From a virus: a DNA stretch of 22,614 nucleotides. The position numbers and the translations under genes are program-made. Under the pieces are notes generated by a model. The model was not told the origin of the DNA, searched no databases, and was given only the letters and a program-made list of their open reading frames with translations. Position 1 is the stretch's first letter, and every line of letters begins with the position of its first letter. This document shows, piece after piece, positions 6,343 through 13,176 of the stretch. The stretch is from positions 1 to 22,614 of IMG/VR virus record IMGVR_UViG_3300020189_000074; one strand, written 5' to 3'.

Positions 6343-8328
6343 ATGGCATGGAACTCCTTTGAAAAGAAGTCACTCAACAACATTGAGTCGAAAGCCGCAC
6401 GGGTGTCGGTCGGTGCGCCCATTGCCAACAACCCCAGTTACGCCGGAAAAGGTTACCGAGACCCTTGGGACATTGAACGTGCGTACAAAGAGGGGATGCA
6501 GAAAGTTGTCTGGGTATCGCGATGCATCGACGCGATTGCCGGCAACCAAGCGCGACTACCAGTAATTCTTCGGCAAAACAATGATCCCGAAGGAAAGATC
6601 GTTACCAAAAAGAATCTTGGAAACGGCAGCATTCTCGACATCCTGAACACGAAGGCGAACGAAGGCGAAAACTCCTTCATCTTCCGTTACAGGCTTTCCG
6701 CCCAACTTCTGATGAGCACACGAGGTGCTTTCATTGAGAAGATTAGGGGGCGCGATGGTCGAATTATCGGGCTGAACTTGCTTCCCCCTCAGTACACGTC
6801 ACCAATTCCTGACCCGAGGCGCTTCGTTGCTGGCTATGAAGTGCTCATGCCTAACGGCGAGAAAATCATCATGAAGCCAGATGATGTCATTTGGATTCGC
6901 CGTCCGCACCCCATTGACCCATACCTGTCGATGACTCCAATGGAATCAGCAGGTATCGCGATCGAAATCGAAAACCTTGCGAAACTTTATAACCGCAACT
7001 ATCTCATCAACGATGGCCGACCGGGTGGTCTCCTTGTTCTCAAGGGAGAAATCGACGAGGATGATAAAGATGAACTACGTAATCGTTTCCGAGGAAATCT
7101 TGGACGCACCGGCGCAACAACGGTAATCGCCGCTGATGATGGTGTTGACTACGTCGACACCTCGTCGAGCCCCCGCGATGCTGCTTACATTCAGATGCGG
7201 CAAATCACGAAAGAAGAGATTCTCGCCTCCTTCGGCGTGCCTGAATCGGTCATCGGTAATGCTGCGGGTCGAACATTCTCGAATGCTGCCGAGGAAATCC
7301 GAGTTTTCTGGATTGAGACGATGATGCCTCACTTGGAGCATCTTGCTCGAGGGCTGGACGAAGCAGACGAGAAGCATTATGTCGACTTCGACACCTCTGA
7401 AGTTCCGATCCTTGTGATTTACAAGCAGGAGCGGGAAAGATACCTGCTCGATGAACTCCAGCAAGGTCTCATCACCCCAAATGAATACCGCGAGGCAACC
7501 GGTCGGAAAAAGGTGGAATCAGAACTTGCCGATTCCATGTTGATGAATCCCAACCTCACGCCTGTCGGAAACACAGAAAAACCGATGCCCGGGCCAGAAG
7601 CGCAAATGGGTGGAGGGGCCCCCGGAATGCCGGGAGCGATGCCGGGAGCGATGCCCGGACAACCGGGAGAAACGCCAGCGGCAATGCCGCCGCAGCAGCC
7701 GGGCGCCGCACCGCTTGATCCAAACACCATGCAGGGCGCTATGGCGGCTGAGCAGGCTCCGATGGAAACAACTAACGTTGAGCCACCGGAAGGACAGTTG
7801 GCGGATCCGGCGTTCGGTAATGTGAATACCAAATCTGACATAGATGCCGATCTTGAGCGTTGGACTCAAATCCTTGAGCGGTCACTTGAAAGGCTTGTTG
7901 AGCGACAGCAGCGAGTTGTGCTTGAAAAAGTAAGTGGTCAGAAAGCGCGAAAAGCACTTGCCGAGGGAACAATCGATCCGGACAGCGTAATGCCATTAGA
8001 CGTCTGGACGAAGCAGTTGGAAGAAGACATTCTTCCTGTCTTGAACTCAATTATGAAGGACGGGCAGGGTTTTGATGTGAAGTCGGAAAATAACGACGAC
8101 ATGGTTGTTCATGCCAACGCTGCACTCAGTCGCATTAAAACTGTGGTTTCTGATACCCGCACGTTTTTGGATATTGAGATCAATAAGTGTATGGCCATTC
8201 CAGACGGTGAATTGCGCCTGAAAGTGCTTCGTTCTGCGCTTACAGGGCATTTTGCCTATCTGATGGGCAAGAAGGTTAACGAGATTGCGACCGCAGAGGC
8301 TCGCAGGGCTTGGAAATTGGCCAAGTAG
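6343..8328 (+). CDS. Portal protein (HK97-type) with C-terminal extension
   Basis: A 661-residue phage portal, the dodecameric ring at the head vertex through which DNA passes. The core (residues about 30-400) carries family-typical features: WVSRCIDAIAGNQARLPV, the STRGAFIEKIRG strand region, WIRRPHP followed by PYLSMTPMESA, and FGVPESVIGNAAGRTFSNAAEE. A linker rich in Met, Pro, Gly and Ala follows (about 415-480), with a tandem MPGA repeat, then a helical C-terminal domain (about 490-661) absent from minimal portals of about 400-450 residues. That extension could hold head-completion or scaffolding contacts. Translation is probably coupled to the small membrane protein upstream, as the Shine-Dalgarno is weak. 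Confidence 0.93.
   Translation: MAWNSFEKKSLNNIESKAARVSVGAPIANNPSYAGKGYRDPWDIERAYKEGMQKVVWVSRCIDAIAGNQARLPVILRQNNDPEGKIVTKKNLGNGSILDILNTKANEGENSFIFRYRLSAQLLMSTRGAFIEKIRGRDGRIIGLNLLPPQYTSPIPDPRRFVAGYEVLMPNGEKIIMKPDDVIWIRRPHPIDPYLSMTPMESAGIAIEIENLAKLYNRNYLINDGRPGGLLVLKGEIDEDDKDELRNRFRGNLGRTGATTVIAADDGVDYVDTSSSPRDAAYIQMRQITKEEILASFGVPESVIGNAAGRTFSNAAEEIRVFWIETMMPHLEHLARGLDEADEKHYVDFDTSEVPILVIYKQERERYLLDELQQGLITPNEYREATGRKKVESELADSMLMNPNLTPVGNTEKPMPGPEAQMGGGAPGMPGAMPGAMPGQPGETPAAMPPQQPGAAPLDPNTMQGAMAAEQAPMETTNVEPPEGQLADPAFGNVNTKSDIDADLERWTQILERSLERLVERQQRVVLEKVSGQKARKALAEGTIDPDSVMPLDVWTKQLEEDILPVLNSIMKDGQGFDVKSENNDDMVVHANAALSRIKTVVSDTRTFLDIEINKCMAIPDGELRLKVLRSALTGHFAYLMGKKVNEIATAEARRAWKLAK
7627..7662 (+). 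repeat. 12-bp tandem repeat encoding Met-Pro-Gly-Ala in the portal linker
   Basis: Two perfect copies of ATGCCGGGAGCG (7627-7638 and 7639-7650) are followed by a diverged third copy. They encode MPGA-MPGA-MPGQ within the low-complexity linker between the portal core and its helical extension. Such a repeat can vary in length by slippage without breaking the frame. Confidence 0.85.
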
Positions 8329-8361
8329 CAGTTTACGTAAATAACTCGCAGTTTACGTAAA
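8328..8361. repeat. Tandem palindromic operator-like repeats (GCAGTTTACGTAAA)
   Basis: Two exact 14-bp copies lie at 8328-8341 and 8348-8361, spaced by exactly 20 bp, about two helical turns. Each contains the perfect palindrome TTTACGTAAA, and the second extends to the 12-bp palindrome GTTTACGTAAAC. Same-face spacing and dyad symmetry are what cooperative dimeric repressors or activators bind. The first copy touches the portal stop codon. Their position upstream of the protease gene suggests control of the capsid genes; the binding protein is unknown. Confidence 0.7.
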
Positions 8362-8380
8362 CCCTTTATTTTGCTCGTAT

Positions 8381-8420
8381 TAGTTGCATTACGTCAACTA
8401 CGCTTCGTTTATTATATTTA
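8381..8420 (+). promoter_or_regulatory. Inverted repeat and AT-rich candidate promoter before the protease gene
   Basis: TAGTTG (8381-8386) and CAACTA (8395-8400) form a perfect 6-bp inverted repeat around CATTACGT, sharing TTACGT with the two upstream palindromes. An AT-rich stretch with TATTAT (8410) and TATATT (8413) follows and could serve as a -10 box; no consensus -35 box sits at ideal spacing (TTGCAT at 8384 is 20 bases from TATTAT). A start site here would leave a short leader carrying the AAGGAG at 8427-8432. The promoter call is tentative. Confidence 0.45.
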
Positions 8421-8438
8421 GTGTCGAAGGAGCGAAAA

Positions 8439-10121
8439 ATGCCCACTAACGAACTTACCGATCTCGAAATCAAAGCAGCGCCAGCCGGCCAGATGACCGT
8501 AAATCAGGCAAAAGGCATCGTCGAGGCTTTCGTTGCAGGAATTGGCAACAAAGACTCTGTGGGCGATATTTGCGCCTCGGGAGCGTTCAACGCGAGCCTT
8601 AAGCGCCGCAAGCCACGCGTGGTGTGGGGACACAACTGGAATGACCCAATCGGTAAAGTGCTTGAAATCTATGAGGTTCCGGCTACCGACCCCCGCCTTC
8701 CGGAAAAGATGAAACGTGCCGGAATCGGTGGACTTTACGCAAAAGTTCAGTTCAACCTCAACAGTGAAAAAGGACGCGAAGCGTTCGCAAATGTCCAATT
8801 TTTCGGTTTAGAGCAAGAATGGTCAATCGGATACAAAACGCTCGACGCCATTTTCGATCCCGCCAAGCAAGCGAATGTTCTCAAAGAAGTCGAACTTTAC
8901 GAAGTCAGCCCAGTTCTTCATGGCGCAAACCAGTTGACGGGAACAATTTCCGTAAAAGCAGCGAAGCAGAAACTGCGCGACCCCAAGGGTGGGCTGACCG
9001 CCGCTGGGCGACGTCACTTCAACCAGACCGAAGGATCGAACCTCAAGCCGGGCGTTAAAGGTCCTGCTGATACGCCGCAAAAAATGCGTCGGAAAGGCTC
9101 GTTTCTGACTCGCTTCTTCACAAACCCATCCGGGCCAATGAAAAAGCCGGACGGCAAGCCGACTCGCCTCGCACTTTCAGCGGCTGCATGGGGCGAACCA
9201 GTTCCACAAAACCGCAGTGACGCAGCCAAACTCGCCGCAAAAGGACGTCGACTCCTTGAACGCTACGAGAATGCGAAGAAAAAAGATGCTGATTGGGACG
9301 AGGAGCAAATCGACTATACGGTCTTTGAGAACTTCTTCGCCGAGGATAACCCCGAGTTCAAAACGCTCGAAACTGACGAGGGATTCTCTATTAACGATAT
9401 TGAAATCGACGAGGTCGACGAAAAGGGCCACTACATGATGCGTATGGTTCCACGCAGAGCCCCAGAAAGCCCCCGCCGTGACATTTTCGCAGAAGGCGAA
9501 GCGCAATCCCTCAATGCGGAGAAGCGAAACGCCCTTGAAATGGAAATTGCTTCACGAACCCAGATGCCGATCAAACTCATTGAGGCGACGGAAAACTTGG
9601 CTGTCTTTGCTAAGAGCAAGCCAGATGGTACTAAGAAGTTTTACCGCCTTCCATACCACTGGGACACTGAAACCCAGCAATACATGTTTGGCAAGCCAGA
9701 GCGCGTCGAGCCAGCGATGATGTGGCGCCCACGGAAGCCACGCGTCGTCGTCCCATCACAAATGCCGTCAATGCCGGTTGAAGTAAAGCCTCAAGGTGAA
9801 GGGCGAGGCGAGTACAACAACCCTGTAACCGTGAAGTTTGAAGAAGATGAGAAAAGCGCAATCGATCAAATGATGGAGTGGCTTGATGAATCTGAAGATG
9901 TCGAAATGAAGGAAGATGCTGTTCGCTTCATCATCGAATGCGACATGGAAGATGCCTTCAACGTGAAATCTGCATTCGACCCAATCTTCGATTACTACAA
10001 AGTTGACGTCGAAGTTACTGAAGATGGAATTGAAGTTCTGTCAGAGGCTTCTGACGACTTCTTGAATGCCATTGCGGTTGCTTCCAAATCGATCTTCGGG
10101 GAGACCGAAAAAAAAGTCTGA
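8439..10121 (+). CDS. HK97-family prohead protease with KGGLTAAGR-type (DUF6321-like) domain and acidic tail
   Basis: A 560-residue protein. Residues about 1-165 match the HK97 prohead protease family, a serine protease that trims scaffold and capsid proteins: H65 in VVWGHNWNDP and a candidate nucleophile S129 in EQEWSIGYKT, followed by ELYEVSPVLHGAN. Residues about 181-282 form a separate module with DPKGGLTAAGRRHF, GSNLKPGVKGPADTP, KMRRKGSFLTRFF and PTRLALSAAAWGEPVP, which I recognise as a phage domain usually seen elsewhere (DUF6321-like). An acidic mixed C-terminal part (about 450-560) ends at a likely frameshift site. Start ATG 8439 has AAGGAG six bases before it; a GTG at 8421 is less likely. 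At 560 residues it is far longer than typical prohead proteases (about 180-250). Confidence 0.9.
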   Translation: MPTNELTDLEIKAAPAGQMTVNQAKGIVEAFVAGIGNKDSVGDICASGAFNASLKRRKPRVVWGHNWNDPIGKVLEIYEVPATDPRLPEKMKRAGIGGLYAKVQFNLNSEKGREAFANVQFFGLEQEWSIGYKTLDAIFDPAKQANVLKEVELYEVSPVLHGANQLTGTISVKAAKQKLRDPKGGLTAAGRRHFNQTEGSNLKPGVKGPADTPQKMRRKGSFLTRFFTNPSGPMKKPDGKPTRLALSAAAWGEPVPQNRSDAAKLAAKGRRLLERYENAKKKDADWDEEQIDYTVFENFFAEDNPEFKTLETDEGFSINDIEIDEVDEKGHYMMRMVPRRAPESPRRDIFAEGEAQSLNAEKRNALEMEIASRTQMPIKLIEATENLAVFAKSKPDGTKKFYRLPYHWDTETQQYMFGKPERVEPAMMWRPRKPRVVVPSQMPSMPVEVKPQGEGRGEYNNPVTVKFEEDEKSAIDQMMEWLDESEDVEMKEDAVRFIIECDMEDAFNVKSAFDPIFDYYKVDVEVTEDGIEVLSEASDDFLNAIAVASKSIFGETEKKV

Positions 10122-10147
10122 GGGGTCGCGCTCAAAGTTTCGACCCC
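10098..10147 (+). promoter_or_regulatory. Candidate programmed -1 ribosomal frameshift site
   Basis: The protease frame reads GAA AAA AAA GTC TGA, giving the slippery heptamer A-AAA-AAA at 10109-10115 within a run of eight A (10108-10115). Six bases later begins a stem, GGGGTCG (10122-10128), that pairs perfectly with CGACCCC (10141-10147) around a 12-base loop. A Shine-Dalgarno-like GGGGAG (10098-10103) lies just upstream. Slippage by -1 avoids the TGA at 10119 and enters the next long frame at AGT (10115). Slippery run, spacer and stem match the known layout of bacterial and phage -1 frameshift sites. Confidence 0.75.
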
Positions 10148-12991
10148 AACGCTGTAGATGGTGACGAGGACGGTCTCGTTCAGGAGGGCACCCCCTTCGA
10201 GCGTCCAGCCACACCCAATGTCGCTCGCGCCCTTAGGAGCGCCACAAGTTCCGCCGGATTCGACGGGATGAAACGCGACGATATGGCGAAAATGCGTTCA
10301 GAAGAATTCAACGAGGCGGTACAGAAACAGTTCGAAAAAGCAAAGGAACTGAGGGCCGAACTGTACGAGAAATATCCAAAACTGGATGCGATGCTTGCAG
10401 CGCAGCAGATTGCGACCGTCACTTCAGTTCGCACCGGTCAGGACATCCGTGAAGAAGATGTCATGGAAGAACTTCAAGATCTGCTGAAGATCGATAGCGA
10501 CGAAATCGACGACCTAGCAGACATCATCGCCAGTACACGATTCAGCCAAGACCTCCTCGAAGCGGACGAAGCGCAAATGTCAATTTCTCGCGCTCGAGAT
10601 TTCGTTGAGGAAACAACTGAGGACATGGGGAACATCTCGCTCGCAATCACCGACATGGAAGAAGACGTAGAAACCGCTCTTGACCGAATCAAGAAAGAAC
10701 TTGACGGCATGGAGATTTCTACAGGGCAATTCAAAGATCTTGCTGAATCCGATGACCGTGCCGACGCAACCCGCAGGCTACTCACTGATTTGATTGACGA
10801 CCGAGAAGAACTTGAGCAACAGATTCCTCAAATGGGCTACCTTCTTGAAGATTACGACGAGGTCAAGGAGATGCGCGATCAACTCAAAGACCTCGTAGAT
10901 GAACTCGAAGAACTTTCAAGTGGACCTGTTGAATCTAGGGAGCGGGGACGAGATCTGCTTAAGCAAGGTTTCCTGAACGCTGACTCACTAAACACGGGGT
11001 ACGACGAAGACAAGTTTCGTGAGATGCTTGGAAAGTTCCGCAAGACAAAGACTTACGAGCGTGCCACCGAAGGGATGACAATCGTCCGCAAGCGCAGTAT
11101 TCCAAAATCTGAACCCGTTGCTGACAGCGACGCCGCAAGGGACATTCATGGACTTGGAAAGCGCAGCATCATCAACATCCCGGAAACGGGCGTTCAGGTC
11201 ATGCTCAACGATGATCAACGTGGCGATGCTCGTCGCACCATCGCTGGTCTCAGGTCATCAACACAAAATCCTGATGCTTTCGAGAAGATGGACGAGTGGC
11301 TTTCCGGTAAATCGCCCAATATTTCGCGAGATCAGCATGAGGAGATTTTCAACGAGTTCGCAGATGCCGCCAACCGGGATTTGGATCTTGGAGACCTCCG
11401 ACACGTCCGTGACGCGATCAACTTGGCGGCAATGTCTGAAGATGGAAAATGGAAAACGCCAAAGGCTGAGGGTGGATTCGATGGAAGACCAAAACCCGCT
11501 GGTCTGACTAAGCGCCAAAGAGCAGATTTGTTGGAGTGGGGGCAAAACGACGCAGATGACATGCTGCGTAGACGCTTCGTTGGTCTGAAAGAAGATGATG
11601 TGTCCCCCAAGGGGTGGATGATGCTCCGCAACGATTTTGGCGGTGGCATGCGTTCAGCAACTGGCGGTGGAAGCATCAATGAAACGCGTGACACCGGCAA
11701 GCGAGCACAGCGAGGTAGGCCGGTTGGCGCTGGTGATGAGAAGAAATTCAAGGGCAAACCGTTCTCGGAAGTAAAACCTGACAATTGGGATCAGTTGACT
11801 GCCGATGAGAGGTTTGACGAACTTCTTACGAATTTGCACCCTTCTAAGACCGGTCTTCGAGAAGTTGACTTCAACCGTTTGAGAAAAGAACTGGTGCTGG
11901 AGTCTCTCCGCTCAGATCAGGAAAGCGAGCGTGCTCGACGTCGGGCTCAGCGTCGGGAAGCGCTGGCGAACGTCAGGGTAAGCAAACCAACTGAGCGCCC
12001 TGCTGCTCGACCTGCTCCAGTTGCTACAACCGCTGAACAAGCCAAGAAGCAGCGTCAGCAGGAAGTCACGAAAATCGGCAACCGAGTTGCCCGTATTTCG
12101 TCAAATATTGACAAGCAGTTCGAGAGAGACGAAGAACGTGGTTTGGACCCCAACGATGAGTCCCATAGAGATATTTGGGCGTCACTTACCGACATTTTGG
12201 AAGATAGCGATGAGTTAACCCTGTCTCAAGCAGAATCCATCGCTGCAACCCTTGACGACTACCTAGAAGAAGCATCCGGAGCAGATCTTACTGCAACCGA
12301 ATCAAACAGTGTCCAAAATGCTCAGGTTCTTCGCGCAGATATGGGCGATCTGATTGACAGATATAGGCTTGACCCGAATATCAGCAAGGGTGACAGTTCA
12401 GCGGCGGTCCGAATTGGCGGCGAAGGTGAAGAAGATGTCGCCACCACCGGCCGCTCCGCCGCACGATTCCTTTCCGAAGGCGGAATGCGATCATTTACCT
12501 CATACAAGCCTTCCCCAACCGTCCAAGAATACGCAGAAGCACGCAGAAGCCAAGGGCTACGCAGTCAACAGGCTGGACGAACCGTAATCAATGAGGAAGC
12601 GACATTCTTCAAGGCAATCGAAGATTCTCTGGCAAAAGAAATCAGAGAAGCACGTAACGCCAACGATTCACGAACGGTTAAGGGGCTTGAACTACTTCAG
12701 CGAATTATGCGTCGTCAAGATTCAGGCAAAGTCTCGGATCGTCGAACCAACGCCGGCGCACTTTGGGTGACGGCAGACGAAGCCGATGAGATTTTGGACG
12801 CGATGATGTTTGCCCTTGACCGACAAATGGAAACAGGCGGATCTAGGGTGGACCTGTATGCACAATTTGTCGAAATTATCTCGGCTGCCGCAATGGGGAC
12901 ATTCATCAGCAAGACGACCTCGGAGGTTTCGTCACGAACCCAAGCACGAACGAACAGTCAAGGACGACAAGTAAATATCCCGAATCAGTAG
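10115..12991 (+). CDS. Large coiled-coil virion/scaffold-like protein, probably made as a -1 frameshift fusion to the protease
   Basis: No named family is recognised. The first ATG is 10268 (907 residues, no clear Shine-Dalgarno), but the frame is open and coding-like for 51 codons before it: RAQSFDPNAVDGDEDG, then LVQEGTPFERPATP, then ALRSATSS. No ATG, GTG or TTG exists there, so entry by -1 frameshift from the protease is favoured, giving about 1517 residues in total. Numbered from ATG 10268, residues 1-220 are acidic and coiled-coil-prone (for example EMRDQLKDLVDELEELSS); the middle holds a KPDNWDQLTADERFDELL segment and a basic Arg/Ala/Pro stretch. Four further (G)(L/M)RS motifs occur at 11246, 11645, 12482 and 12554. 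Position after the protease suggests a scaffold or internal virion component. Confidence 0.75.
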   Translation, partial: SLRGRAQSFDPNAVDGDEDGLVQEGTPFERPATPNVARALRSATSSAGFDGMKRDDMAKMRSEEFNEAVQKQFEKAKELRAELYEKYPKLDAMLAAQQIATVTSVRTGQDIREEDVMEELQDLLKIDSDEIDDLADIIASTRFSQDLLEADEAQMSISRARDFVEETTEDMGNISLAITDMEEDVETALDRIKKELDGMEISTGQFKDLAESDDRADATRRLLTDLIDDREELEQQIPQMGYLLEDYDEVKEMRDQLKDLVDELEELSSGPVESRERGRDLLKQGFLNADSLNTGYDEDKFREMLGKFRKTKTYERATEGMTIVRKRSIPKSEPVADSDAARDIHGLGKRSIINIPETGVQVMLNDDQRGDARRTIAGLRSSTQNPDAFEKMDEWLSGKSPNISRDQHEEIFNEFADAANRDLDLGDLRHVRDAINLAAMSEDGKWKTPKAEGGFDGRPKPAGLTKRQRADLLEWGQNDADDMLRRRFVGLKEDDVSPKGWMMLRNDFGGGMRSATGGGSINETRDTGKRAQRGRPVGAGDEKKFKGKPFSEVKPDNWDQLTADERFDELLTNLHPSKTGLREVDFNRLRKELVLESLRSDQESERARRRAQRREALANVRVSKPTERPAARPAPVATTAEQAKKQRQQEVTKIGNRVARISSNIDKQFERDEERGLDPNDESHRDIWASLTDILEDSDELTLSQAESIAATLDDYLEEASGADLTATESNSVQNAQVLRADMGDLIDRYRLDPNISKGDSSAAVRIGGEGEEDVATTGRSAARFLSEGGMRSFTSYKPSPTVQEYAEARRSQGLRSQQAGRTVINEEATFFKAIEDSLAKEIREARNANDSRTVKGLELLQRIMRRQDSGKVSDRRTNAGALWVTADEADEILDAMMFALDRQMETGGSRVDLYAQFVEIISAAAMGTFISKTTSEVSSRTQARTNSQGRQVNIPNQ

Positions 12992-13176
12992 AACGTCAAT
13001 AAGTACTCCACAGAATAAGCCAATTTTGGGGTACAATTTGACAAACGGTCCTCACGAAAAAACAGTTTAAATACCTCTGCATGGTCACAGGCAAACAGGC
13101 TATGATGCCATGTAGTGGTTGTAGCATCTCTAAGAGATGTTTACTGAATAACATGCAGTACAAGGAGCCTACCAAC
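12992..13176 (+). promoter_or_regulatory. 185-bp intergenic leader with consensus -35 box and hairpin
   Basis: This is the longest non-coding gap. It contains a perfect TTGACA (13038-13043), but only TTTAAA 22 bases downstream as a possible -10, too far for a standard promoter. A hairpin CATCTC-TAA-GAGATG (13125-13139), extendable by G-T and A-T pairs on the outside, lies about 22 bases before the Shine-Dalgarno AAGGAG (13162-13167) of the next gene. It lacks a T-tract, so it is more likely a leader structure than a terminator. An open frame begins at ATG 13081 and passes through it, but no ribosome site supports that start. Confidence 0.45.

Noticed and set aside
10122-10147. The GGGGTCG/CGACCCC hairpin as a transcription terminator
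   Set aside because: No T-tract follows, and the sequence continues as coding-like in the -1 frame.
10118-10268. A CTG start at 10118, or independent initiation at ATG 10268, for the long coiled-coil frame
   Set aside because: Neither has a good Shine-Dalgarno at proper spacing, and the coding-like stretch before 10268 would be unexplained by the ATG; frameshifting fits better, although internal initiation at 10268 cannot be excluded.
13038-13071. A sigma70 promoter from the perfect TTGACA at 13038
   Set aside because: The nearest -10-like hexamer is 22 bases away, so a standard promoter cannot be claimed.
13081-13176. An N-terminal extension from ATG 13081 for the acidic protein, with its own CSGC...C motif
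   Set aside because: There is no ribosome site before 13081, whereas AAGGAG sits nine bases before ATG 13177 and the protein then starts in a normal way.
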